Assembly: GCA_002409405.1 (NCBI GenBank)
Contig: DHNG01000025.1
Coordinates: forward strand, 99,346-113,014
Source: Flavobacteriales bacterium UBA5422
GTDB lineage: Bacteria > Bacteroidota > Bacteroidia > Flavobacteriales_D > Crocinitomicaceae
Length of the DNA: 13,669 bases
Direction of reading: 5' to 3'
Positions 1 to 6,972 of this stretch are shown here, piece by piece. Position 1 is the stretch's first letter, and each line of letters begins with the position of its first letter. The notes under the pieces are model-generated. The model saw nothing but the letters and a program-made list of their open reading frames with translations. It was not told the DNA's origin and did no database searches. The translations under genes were made by a program, and so were the position numbers.

Positions 1-1376
1 TCAATCAAAACGAACGGGTAGAAATCTGGAACAATGTACTGGCGGATAATCCGTCTAAATTTCGATTAATTGTCGGAGCAAGATCTTCTGTCTTTCTTCC
101 GTTTAAAAACCTGGGATTAATTATTGTAGATGAGGAACACGAAAGTTCGTTCAAACAATACGACCCTTCTCCACGATACAATGCACGCGACGCAGCCCTT
201 GTATTGGCCAGATTACACAATGCAAAGGTACTGCTCGGTTCTGCTACTCCGGCAATGGAAACGTATTTCAATGCACAAACCGGGAAGTATGGATTTGTTG
301 AGTTAACAACACGCTTCGGAGGTGTTCAGTTACCCGAAATTCAATGTGCCGATATGCGTAAAGCACGGATTCAGAAAAGCATGCAATCTGATTTTTCTTC
401 TTTTTTGATTGATGAAATCAGGGAGACACTTAATAAAAACAAACAAATCATTTTATTTCAAAACCGCAGGGGATACACACCGCTGTGGATGTGTGAGATT
501 TGTCACTGGACACCGCGATGTACCAATTGTGATGTATCTCTGACGTATCACAAACAGACGAATTCATTGAAATGCCACTATTGCAGTTATGTACAGCCAC
601 CTGTTGGAACGTGTGCTGCATGTGGAAGTCACCGCATTAAAATGTTGGGATTCGGAACAGAAAAGATTGAAGATGACCTGGCGACTATTTTCCCGGCTGC
701 TGCAATTCAACGATTGGATCTGGACACAACACGGAACAAACATGCTTACGAAAATATATTGAACGACTTCGGAGATCGAAAAATAGATATACTCATCGGA
801 ACACAAATGGTTTCCAAAGGATTGGATTTCAAAGATGTTGCTTTGGTGGGAATCCTGGATGCTGATCTGATGTTAAACCGTTCTGACTTCCGGGCATTTG
901 AACGCAGTTTTCAACTGATGTCACAAGTTGCGGGACGGGCAGGAAGAGATCATGAGCGCGGAAAGGTGATCATTCAAACCGGTGATGTAGATCATTGGGT
1001 AATTCAGAAGGTGTACCAGCACGATTACACCGGTTTTTACAATTCGGAAATCATTGAACGCAAGAATTTCTTTTACCCTCCTTTCTACAAGATCATCAAC
1101 ATTACGTTAAAACACAAAGACGAACAGGTAGTAAACAGTGGCGCACAGCAACTGGCAACTTCCCTGCGATCAGTTTTTAAAGAACGGGTACTCGGTCCTG
1201 AATTTCCGGTGGTACGCAGAATTCAAAATCAATTTCTGAAGCAAATCAAGCTAAAGATTGAACGTGACGCTCCTGATTCAAAAATAAAAGACAAAATAAG
1301 TGAACTCATCGATGCGTTCTACAGCCATGCCGCACACAAAAGTATCCGGGTAGTGATTGATGTAGATCCGGCTTAA
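1..1376 (+). CDS. priA: Primosomal protein N' (PriA helicase), 3' part
   Basis: This is the C-terminal part of the superfamily 2 DNA helicase that restarts stalled replication forks by loading the replicative helicase. The frame is open from base 3 through the left edge, so the start is outside the window. About 457 residues are visible of a family length near 730-820. In order I see the GARSS motif, the Walker B motif DEEH (visible residues 43-46), the GSATP motif III, NRRGY, and an eight-cysteine zinc module (bases about 492-623, four CxxC pairs). Helicase motifs V/VI follow (GTQMVSKGLDF and QVAGRAGR), then the PriA C-terminal domain. An internal TTG at 204 could be mistaken for the start, but the DEEH box and conserved residues upstream of it show that it is not. 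All key residues seen are intact. Its stop overlaps the stop of the convergent rpoD. Identification is very secure. Confidence 0.97.
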   Translation, partial: NQNERVEIWNNVLADNPSKFRLIVGARSSVFLPFKNLGLIIVDEEHESSFKQYDPSPRYNARDAALVLARLHNAKVLLGSATPAMETYFNAQTGKYGFVELTTRFGGVQLPEIQCADMRKARIQKSMQSDFSSFLIDEIRETLNKNKQIILFQNRRGYTPLWMCEICHWTPRCTNCDVSLTYHKQTNSLKCHYCSYVQPPVGTCAACGSHRIKMLGFGTEKIEDDLATIFPAAAIQRLDLDTTRNKHAYENILNDFGDRKIDILIGTQMVSKGLDFKDVALVGILDADLMLNRSDFRAFERSFQLMSQVAGRAGRDHERGKVIIQTGDVDHWVIQKVYQHDYTGFYNSEIIERKNFFYPPFYKIINITLKHKDEQVVNSGAQQLATSLRSVFKERVLGPEFPVVRRIQNQFLKQIKLKIERDAPDSKIKDKISELIDAFYSHAAHKSIRVVIDVDPA

Positions 1377-2242
1377 CCCAAATATGTTTTCAGCATTTTA
1401 CTGCGGGAAGTATGGCGTAATCTGCGAATTGCTTTTTCCTTGATCTGGCGTACGCGCTCCCGTGTCAGGTCAAAACGCTCTCCAATCTCTTCTAATGTTA
1501 ACGGCGCTTTTCCATTTAACCCGTAATACATCCGAACGACATCTCCTTCACGTGATGTTAATGTAGAAAGGGAGCGTTCAATATCTTTTCTCAAGGATTC
1601 TATAGCCAATCCGTCTTCCGGAGTCGGTAGTGAATCATTCGGAAGAATATCATAAAGGCTGGATGAAGACTCATCACCTTCTACCAATTGCGCATCCATC
1701 GAAATATGGCGACCTGAATTAACCAGTGACTGGCGGATATCATTCACACTACATTCAAGAAATTCAGCCAGTTCTTCTGCTGTAGGCGGACGTTCATATT
1801 TTTGTTCCAGTTCAGAAAATGCTCTGTTAATACGATTAATCGTACCGATTTTATTTAACGGAAGGCGTACGATTCGCGCCTGCTCCGCCAATGCTTGTAA
1901 AATAGACTGACGAATCCACCAAACAGCATAAGAAATAAATTTGAATCCACGTGTTTCATCAAAACGTTCTGCAGCTTTGATCAACCCCATATTCCCTTCA
2001 TTGATTAAATCGGGAAGTGACAATCCTTGATTTTGGTATTGCTTGGATACGGAAACAACGAAACGAAGATTGGCTTTTGTCAATCGCTCTAAAGCAATGC
2101 GATCACCTTCGCGAATTTTTTTTGCTAATTCTACCTCTTCATCAGCAGTCACCAAATCTACTCTACCGATTTCTTGTAAGTACTTGTCAAGAGATGCTGT
2201 TTCTCTGTTTGTTACCTGTTTAGCGATCTTTAGTTGTCTCAT
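1373..2242 (-). CDS. rpoD: Primary RNA polymerase sigma factor (RpoD/SigA type)
   Basis: This 289-residue sigma-70 family protein directs RNA polymerase to housekeeping promoters. It carries region 1.2 (about 16-49), region 2 (about 54-123, with DLINEGNMGL and the -10 recognition stretch around YAVWWIRQSI), region 3 (about 131-200), and region 4 (about 224-280). Region 4 ends in the classic helix-turn-helix LTLEEIGERFDLTRERVRQI. There is no acidic region 1.1 and no non-conserved insert, so it is far shorter than E. coli RpoD. That is the normal size for the Bacteroidota primary sigma factor, which recognises -33 TTTG / -7 TAnnTTTG promoters. The ATG at 2242 gives the usual N-terminus MRQLKI. 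The gene is monocistronic: it converges on priA and diverges from the radical SAM gene. A possible promoter lies about 75-105 bases upstream. A stress-type group 2 sigma is less likely given the near-consensus regions 2 and 4. Confidence 0.95.
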   Translation of the reverse strand: MRQLKIAKQVTNRETASLDKYLQEIGRVDLVTADEEVELAKKIREGDRIALERLTKANLRFVVSVSKQYQNQGLSLPDLINEGNMGLIKAAERFDETRGFKFISYAVWWIRQSILQALAEQARIVRLPLNKIGTINRINRAFSELEQKYERPPTAEELAEFLECSVNDIRQSLVNSGRHISMDAQLVEGDESSSSLYDILPNDSLPTPEDGLAIESLRKDIERSLSTLTSREGDVVRMYYGLNGKAPLTLEEIGERFDLTRERVRQIKEKAIRRLRHTSRSKMLKTYLG

Positions 2243-2315
2243 GGCTGATTGTTTTAATGGTTGTTGCTATCTTAGTCATAAATAGTACGCTTAAGGTAGC
2301 ATTTTATTTTTGAAT

Positions 2316-2346
2316 CAAAAGTTAAAAAATATTATTTTTTTGTAAA
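2316..2346 (-). promoter_or_regulatory. Candidate rpoD promoter (Bacteroidota type)
   Basis: On the minus strand a -33-like TTTA (bases 2346-2343) is followed, after 18 bases, by TAACTTTTG (2324-2316). That is close to the Bacteroidota -7 consensus TAnnTTTG with one extra T. The predicted leader is about 65-75 bases. The whole spacer 2243-2500 is AT-rich, so chance matches are likely. This is a motif match only. Confidence 0.3.
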
Positions 2347-2461
2347 GTGTAGCTCTCATTGATTAAACGGTCAATCCATCATTGCAACACCTTTTATTCA
2401 CTGATTATAAGTAAATAACGATATAAACTACTGTTTTGGTTGGAAAACCATTGTTTATTTT

Positions 2462-2496
2462 TTTGCGTGGAAGTCGAAAAAAATAAGCTAATTTCG
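2462..2496 (+). promoter_or_regulatory. Candidate promoter of the radical SAM gene
   Basis: TTTG at 2462-2465 is followed, 23 bases later, by TAATTTCG at 2489-2496, one mismatch from TAnnTTTG. If real, transcription starts near 2502. The GTG at 2501 would then be leaderless or unusable, which would favour the in-frame ATG at 2531. An alternative pairing, TTTG at 2435-2438 with TATTTTTT from 2456, would leave a leader of about 30 bases before the GTG. Neither can be chosen from sequence alone. Confidence 0.3.
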
Positions 2497-2500
2497 ATGT

Positions 2501-3520
2501 GTGAATAAATTGAGAGACACACTGAATATTATGCGCCACCTTTCCATCAGAAGAATGTGGAATCTGGCTGTTCTCTATCACACATATCTTTTGTCTCGCA
2601 TACTGAAAAAGAACATGCATCACGGAATGCCTTTTTCGTTGAGCATTGAGCCGACAACAGCCTGTAATCTTGGCTGTCCGGAGTGCCCAAGCGGATTAAA
2701 ACAATTTTCACGCCCCACCGGGAGATTAAAGACTGAAGTACATGAAACCATGCTGCAACAGCTATCCAAACACGTATTTTATATCAACTATTACTTCCAG
2801 GGGGAACCGTTTTTGCATCCTCAGTTCCTGGAATTAATCAAAGTAGCTAAAAAACACCGGATTTATACCGCAACATCAACCAACGCACACTTCATTACAC
2901 CATCCAAAGCAGAAGAGATTGTTCAATCCGGACTTGACCGGCTGATTATCTCCATTGATGGGATGACACAGGAGACGTATGAAAATTACCGTGTACACGG
3001 AAAGCTGGAAAAAGTAATCGAAGGAACGCAACAACTGGTAGCAGCGAAAAAAAACTTAAAATCACCTACTCCTCATCTCATCATTCAGTTTCTTGCCGTC
3101 AAACCCAACGAGCATGAGATTGAGGGAATAGCAAAGCTCGGGAAACAACTCGGGGTCGATGAAGTACGGATTAAAACAGCTCAGTTATACGATTACAAAC
3201 ATGGTAATCCACTCATGCCGGAGAACGAAAAATATGCCCGTTACAAACAACTTCCCGACGGAACCTATACGTTGAAGTGGAAAACGGGAAATCATTGTTG
3301 GCGTATGTGGTCCAGTTGTGTCCTGACATGGGACGCGAAAGTTGTTCCGTGCTGTTTTGACAAAGACGCGCAGCATCAGCTAGGCAACCTGCAAGAAGAT
3401 AGCTTCAAAACAATCTGGCATTCAAAAAAATACAATGGGTTCAGATCTGCCGTACTTACCCACCGGAATCAAATTGACATCTGCAGCAACTGTTCGGAAG
3501 GCGCTAAGGTCTGGGCGTAA
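2501..3520 (+). CDS. Radical SAM/SPASM domain protein, substrate unknown
   Basis: This predicted 339-residue radical S-adenosylmethionine enzyme carries a canonical CX3CX2C cluster motif (C55, C59, C62, within ACNLGCPEC). It also has a QGEP version of the SAM-binding GGEP motif (100-103), and the SIDG strand (151-154). A C-terminal SPASM/twitch-like auxiliary-cluster region contains C266, C273, C284, C285, C328 and C331. The family is common in Bacteroidota. Relatives mature peptides or act on nucleotide-like substrates, but nothing here identifies the substrate. No precursor peptide gene or partner enzyme is adjacent: rpoD diverges upstream and an unrelated lipoprotein gene converges 11 bases downstream. 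The frame opens with GTG at 2501. The ATG at 2531 is an alternative that would remove ten residues (LRDTLNI region), which look like part of the natural N-terminal helix, so I kept the longer form. The fold assignment is secure, the function is not. Confidence 0.88.
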   Translation: MNKLRDTLNIMRHLSIRRMWNLAVLYHTYLLSRILKKNMHHGMPFSLSIEPTTACNLGCPECPSGLKQFSRPTGRLKTEVHETMLQQLSKHVFYINYYFQGEPFLHPQFLELIKVAKKHRIYTATSTNAHFITPSKAEEIVQSGLDRLIISIDGMTQETYENYRVHGKLEKVIEGTQQLVAAKKNLKSPTPHLIIQFLAVKPNEHEIEGIAKLGKQLGVDEVRIKTAQLYDYKHGNPLMPENEKYARYKQLPDGTYTLKWKTGNHCWRMWSSCVLTWDAKVVPCCFDKDAQHQLGNLQEDSFKTIWHSKKYNGFRSAVLTHRNQIDICSNCSEGAKVWA

Positions 3521-3531
3521 CAGGAATCAAA

Positions 3532-4149
3532 CTAATAGGAAAGCAATAATTCCGTGGTATCCATGTGCGAAGTGATGACACTTTTTGTACCGCTAAAAGA
3601 AGAAAACTGCTTGAAATAAGTGATTTCGTACAGGGTATTCGCATCATTCACACAGTAAAACACCGTGTCCATAATTCCGATAAAGTGTTGGTATCCGTCC
3701 GGACAACATTCCGTACAGGCGGATTTTCCCTGAGTTCTTATAATATCAATACGCGTATCTGCACTTTCCGAATGTACCAGGTGAATTTTAACCCAGGACT
3801 TCCCGGTGGTTGTAAAATTGATAAAATTCGGTTCTTTTATCGTCAGGTCTTTAAAATTGATAATTTTTTCTTCTGTAAAATACCCGTCCTTTGAAATGCG
3901 GACAATCAGAGAAATGAATTGATCCCTTTTCAGATCCAATTCAAACTTCCCTTCAGCATCGGTTTGCATTGTTTTAACATGTACCTGTTCTTCGGAGCCG
4001 GCATTCTTTTTATAAACATCTACCTGCACGCCTGAGAGTACTTGTGTATTTGTTTTATCTAACACAAACCCGGAAATCTGGAAATCAGCCTGCCCTTTTT
4101 TACAGGAAAAAAAAGCAAGAGCCAATAAAATAAGTGTAGTGTACCTCAT
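3532..4149 (-). CDS. Predicted lipoprotein with carboxypeptidase-regulatory-like domain
   Basis: This encodes a predicted exported lipoprotein of 205 residues with no recognised enzymatic role. From the ATG at 4149 the N-terminus is a short signal ending in AFFSC, so C16 would be lipidated. The frame is open to 4200, but the added 17 residues would bury the signal peptide and overlap the upstream gene, so I reject that start. Residues about 24-105 (ISGFVLDKTN, SGVQVDVYKK, TDAEGKFEL) match the beta-sandwich carboxypeptidase-regulatory-like fold common in Bacteroidota surface proteins. The C-terminal half is unassigned and has a CTECC cluster (C145, C148, C149) and C166. The residues after the lipid cysteine are KKGQ, not an acidic surface-export signal, so a periplasm-facing location is possible. 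The gene lies 25 bases downstream of the DUF3817 gene and is probably co-transcribed with it and the antiporter. Confidence 0.75.
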   Translation of the reverse strand: MRYTTLILLALAFFSCKKGQADFQISGFVLDKTNTQVLSGVQVDVYKKNAGSEEQVHVKTMQTDAEGKFELDLKRDQFISLIVRISKDGYFTEEKIINFKDLTIKEPNFINFTTTGKSWVKIHLVHSESADTRIDIIRTQGKSACTECCPDGYQHFIGIMDTVFYCVNDANTLYEITYFKQFSSFSGTKSVITSHMDTTELLLSY

Positions 4150-4174
4150 AACTTTATTGTTTTTTTTAATAAAA

Positions 4175-4483
4175 TTACACAAAAGAGTCCAGCGTATCAC
4201 TGGATTTTTCTTCTTCTCTCAAATATTTTTTCTCTGCCCAGAACGTCCCAAAAGGAATAAGTGATGAAATCAGAAGGATCGATGTCTTTGTTTTATTCCA
4301 TTTCAACTGAGCGGCAGCAATCACCACCAACAGGCAAAAAGCGACAAACAAAACGCCGTGTGCCATTCCTACAATTTTGTTCGGCCAGGCAATTTCCCAC
4401 ATGTACTTCAGTGGCATTGTCAATGCGAAAGCAAGGTATGAGATCCCTTCTGCAATCGCTGTAATTCTTACTAATTTCAACAT
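4175..4483 (-). CDS. DUF3817 family small membrane protein
   Basis: This small integral membrane protein of 102 residues belongs to the DUF3817 (YdzA-like) family, whose biochemical role is unknown. Three hydrophobic segments are visible: near the N-terminus (ITAIAEGISYLAFALTMPL), around GMAHGVLFVAFCLLVVIAAA, and near ILLISSLIPFGTFW. The family signature residues EGISYL, MPLKY, GMAHG and PFGTF are all present. I chose the ATG at 4483. A GTG two codons upstream is open but would add only two residues. The C-terminus is charged (EKKYLREEEKSSD) and probably cytoplasmic. The gene starts 12 bases after the antiporter stop on the same strand, so the two are likely co-transcribed. That suggests a membrane-physiology role, which remains inference. 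Confidence 0.85.
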   Translation of the reverse strand: MLKLVRITAIAEGISYLAFALTMPLKYMWEIAWPNKIVGMAHGVLFVAFCLLVVIAAAQLKWNKTKTSILLISSLIPFGTFWAEKKYLREEEKSSDTLDSFV

Positions 4484-4495
4484 AATCACTACTTT

Positions 4496-5746
4496 TTAAT
4501 GTTCTCCGGGCTTCAGTACCCGCTGCGATACCTTCCCGATTGTCAATCCCTGTACAAAAATAGAGAAAACGACAACAAAATAAGTCATTTCCAGTATTAG
4601 TTCTTTGTATTCGGGTTCATTGACTGAAAGCGCCAGGGCAATGGAAACACCTCCGCGAAGTCCTCCCCATACAAGCATCTTTAACGTTCCTCTGGAAAGC
4701 CGGGGCTTGAACGGTACCACAATGGAAGGAATCCAGATGGAAATGAAACGGGCAAACAGGACAATGAAAATTGCCAGAATAGAAATCTCCCAATACGATT
4801 CAAAATCTTTGATGATTAATAACTCCAATCCGATAAACAGGAATAAAATTGCATTCAGAATTTCATCGATCAGTTCCCAGAACTTCGACAGGTATTCTTT
4901 TGTTATATCCGACATGGCTGTCTTTTTACCATAATTCCCGATGAACAACCCGGCAGCAACCATTGCCAGCGGACCTGAAATATGGAATGAGTGTGCAATA
5001 AGATAACCTCCCATCACTACAGAAAGGGTAATCAGAACTGAAACGATGTAATCATCAATTGCCTTGATTGCTTTGGAAGCAGAATAACCAAGGAAAACTC
5101 CCAGAGAAAGCCCTCCAAAAATTTCTTTCGCAAGTAACAAGGTTGTTTTCCCCAGGTTGACTTCCATCCCCGGTGATTGTGTCAACTGGAAAATAACCAC
5201 GAAAAGGACAACTGCTACTCCGTCATTAAACAAGGATTCCCCCGTCACTTTTGTTTCCAACGACTTGCTTACTTTTGCTTTTTTCAGAATTCCCAGCACT
5301 GCAATCGGGTCTGTCGGTGAGATCAGGGAACCGAACAACAAACAATAGAGGAACGGAAGCTCAATGTCAAAAAATGGTGTCACATAATACAATACAAAGC
5401 CAATCACAAAGGTCGATATGATGACACTGATTGTTGAAAAGATGAGTACCGGAAGTCGCTGTTCTCTTAAATCAGCGAAGCGAACGTGAATAGCACCTGC
5501 AAACAACAGGAAGTTCAACATCCCTCCCATCAGGATTTCTGTAAAATCAACACCACTGATCAGACTCGTCAGGTCTTCCGTGATTTCAGGAAACATATAA
5601 ATTCCGGCGATGCGGGCAAAAATTGATACGACAATTGCAATGAACATGATTCCGATGGTAGAAGGTAATTTTAAAAATCGGATGTTCAGGTAGGCAAAAA
5701 GAGAGGCTAATACAATAAGGATTGAAAGTGAGTAATATAATTCCAT
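4496..5746 (-). CDS. CPA1-family Na+/H+ antiporter (NhaP-like)
   Basis: This 416-residue inner-membrane cation/proton antiporter belongs to the CPA1 family, which exports Na+ (or K+) in exchange for H+ in pH and salt homeostasis. It is almost entirely hydrophobic, with about 12-13 membrane segments. Family marks are SPTDP (143-147) in the unwound helix and GESLFNDG (169-176) with the ion-binding N174-D175 pair. The basic GGLRGG motif (361-366) holds the conserved arginine. There is no long cytoplasmic C-terminal tail or TrkA-C regulatory domain: the protein ends soon after the last helix. The ATG at 5746 gives a hydrophobic N-terminus at once. It is probably the first gene of a run with the DUF3817 and lipoprotein genes. 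A weak -7-like TACCTTG (5770-5764, minus strand) and the palindrome at 5788-5805 lie upstream. Ion specificity cannot be read from sequence. Confidence 0.93.
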   Translation of the reverse strand: MELYYSLSILIVLASLFAYLNIRFLKLPSTIGIMFIAIVVSIFARIAGIYMFPEITEDLTSLISGVDFTEILMGGMLNFLLFAGAIHVRFADLREQRLPVLIFSTISVIISTFVIGFVLYYVTPFFDIELPFLYCLLFGSLISPTDPIAVLGILKKAKVSKSLETKVTGESLFNDGVAVVLFVVIFQLTQSPGMEVNLGKTTLLLAKEIFGGLSLGVFLGYSASKAIKAIDDYIVSVLITLSVVMGGYLIAHSFHISGPLAMVAAGLFIGNYGKKTAMSDITKEYLSKFWELIDEILNAILFLFIGLELLIIKDFESYWEISILAIFIVLFARFISIWIPSIVVPFKPRLSRGTLKMLVWGGLRGGVSIALALSVNEPEYKELILEMTYFVVVFSIFVQGLTIGKVSQRVLKPGEH

Positions 5747-5787
5747 TGTTTAATCTAAATTTACAAGGTATGTGTGTTTATACTGAT

Positions 5788-5805
5788 GCATTTTTGCAAA
5801 AATGC
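5788..5805. repeat. Perfect 18-bp palindrome upstream of the antiporter gene
   Basis: GCATTTTTGCAAAAATGC reads identically on both strands. It lies about 41 bases upstream of the antiporter start and 55 bases downstream of the epimerase-like gene. No T-run follows on either strand, so it is a poor intrinsic terminator. On the minus strand its TTTG (5800-5797) could serve as a -33 element 26 bases before TACCTTG (5770-5764). A dimeric regulator site overlapping the promoter is a reasonable reading, but it is inference. Confidence 0.55.
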
Positions 5806-5860
5806 CAAGAATCTGACGGTTTTGAAAGAAAAAATCAGTTTTTTAACCTTTTCTGGCAAA

Positions 5861-6733
5861 TCAACGCAATAGATCCGGAATGGAACTGTGGTTAAAAACA
5901 AACCCTTTCCGGATGATTTTTTCATGACTCGCTTTTGCGCCGCAGACGACCATTTCCGCCATATCTCCCAATACGATTTTCAGCACAAAGGCAGGTATAT
6001 TGGGCAACCACAGCTTTTTATTCAATGATGCGGCTAAAAATGTGGTCAATTCTTTGTTGCTGACATTTCCTGCATTGGTGTTGTAGGTTCCTTCCAGCTC
6101 ATTTGCAATCGCAAATTCAACCAGTCGAACCAGATCTGTGCTGTGTACCCACGGAATTTGTTGTTTCCCGGTCCCCAAAGGAGCGCCTGCCCCCAACCGG
6201 ATTGGCGCACTCATCTTTTGAAGGGCTCCGTATCCTTTTTCAAATACAACAGCAATCCGCAATTTTGTTACACGGCAACCGGAAGCAAACAAATCAGCTG
6301 CCTGTTCCCACTCCTTCACCAGTTGGCTAAGAAAATCACTTCCATACGGATCTGTTTCGGGGTGCTTCTGTTTTCCATCATCAAAACCATATGCAGTGAT
6401 CCCGGAAGCTGTTACATAGTGCTCCAGGTGTTCAAATGCCCCACACAATTCATATAACAAACGGGTTGTCTGCACCCTGGAATCAATCAGCAATTGTTTT
6501 TGTTTTCGCGTCCACCGCTTCGCATTCAGATTCTCCCCGCACAGGTTAATCAGGATTTGCGTATCGGAGCATTGCGCTGTATCCATCTGTTGTGTTGCAG
6601 GATTCCAGAACACATGGTTATTTTTTACCGGTTTCCGTGTAAGAATTTTCACTTCATACCCTTTAGCAAGCAGGTGATCCTCCAACTTCTGACCGATAAA
6701 TCCCGTTCCTCCGGCAATCAATACTTTTTTCAT
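5861..6733 (-). CDS. TIGR01777 family epimerase-like NAD(P)-binding protein
   Basis: This is an extended short-chain dehydrogenase-like protein of 290 residues, of the TIGR01777 family (YfcH of E. coli, SDR39U1 of animals). The physiological substrate is not known. The N-terminus MKKVLIAGGTGFIGQ carries the Rossmann GGTGFIG dinucleotide-binding loop at residues 8-14. Downstream are INLCGENL, the DSRVQTTRLL helix, TASGITAYG at the usual catalytic strand, and LRIAVVFEKGYGALQKM. IPWVHSTDLVRLVEFAI follows. The C-terminal region from about residue 235 corresponds to the DUF1731 domain typical of this family. I set the start at the ATG at 6733. The frame stays open to 6904, but the extra 57 residues show no family similarity and would precede the Rossmann strand. 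It is a separate unit: the antiporter lies 114 bases downstream, and aspC diverges upstream. Confidence 0.9.
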   Translation of the reverse strand: MKKVLIAGGTGFIGQKLEDHLLAKGYEVKILTRKPVKNNHVFWNPATQQMDTAQCSDTQILINLCGENLNAKRWTRKQKQLLIDSRVQTTRLLYELCGAFEHLEHYVTASGITAYGFDDGKQKHPETDPYGSDFLSQLVKEWEQAADLFASGCRVTKLRIAVVFEKGYGALQKMSAPIRLGAGAPLGTGKQQIPWVHSTDLVRLVEFAIANELEGTYNTNAGNVSNKELTTFLAASLNKKLWLPNIPAFVLKIVLGDMAEMVVCGAKASHEKIIRKGFVFNHSSIPDLLR

Positions 6734-6828
6734 GTACCTGTTCAGATTAAAGCGACAAGATACAAAAAACAACAATTGAATTATGCCCCTCCTCATGACA
6801 CGTGTATTATTTTTTAATGCTGAAAACC

Positions 6829-6895
6829 GCGTGCATGATAGCAGCGACATCCTCCGACTGTGTTCGGAGATACAGCGGATAGCATGGAAACACGC
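6829..6895. repeat. Imperfect inverted repeat in a divergent spacer
   Basis: In the 239-base spacer between the epimerase-like gene and aspC there is a stem CTCCGA (6852-6857) / TCGGAG (6864-6869) with a six-base loop. It is nested in outer arms GCGTG-CATG (6829-6837) and CATG-gaaa-CACGC (6883-6895). Pairing between the inner and outer stems is poor. The element lies upstream of both genes and outside their predicted transcripts. Its role is unknown, and it may be chance structure. Confidence 0.35.
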
Positions 6896-6943
6896 CCACT
6901 GCAAAAAAAAAGTGCTTTACAGTTACCGTTTCGGTTCTTTGTT

Positions 6944-6951
6944 TAGCTTTG
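6944..6951 (+). promoter_or_regulatory. -7 promoter element of aspC
   Basis: TAGCTTTG is an exact match to the Bacteroidota -7 consensus TAnnTTTG. It lies 21 bases before the aspC ATG, which predicts a leader of roughly 15 bases. The -33 position has only TTTA (6916-6919, spacing 24), so the upstream half is weak. Confidence 0.5.
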
Positions 6952-6972
6952 TAAAAAACAAATAAACTGATT

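Noticed and set aside
204..206. TTG at 204 as the start of priA
   Set aside because: Conserved helicase motifs including DEEH lie upstream in the same open frame, so the gene begins outside the window.
2437..2450. TGGTT-GGAA-AACCA hairpin in the rpoD/radical SAM spacer
   Set aside because: A five-base stem in AT-rich DNA is expected by chance and has no clear relation to a gene start or end.
2405..2623. 72-residue minus-strand frame in the rpoD/radical SAM spacer
   Set aside because: It overlaps the 5' part of the radical SAM gene, has a composition like random AT-rich sequence and shows no domain. I consider it chance.
6734..6904. N-terminal extension of the TIGR01777 protein to base 6904
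   Set aside because: The family begins at the Rossmann strand MKKVLIAGGTG. The extra 57 residues have unusual composition and include the divergent promoter region.
6783..6965. 60-residue plus-strand frame upstream of aspC
   Set aside because: It crosses the exact -7 element of aspC, has low-complexity sequence and no domain.
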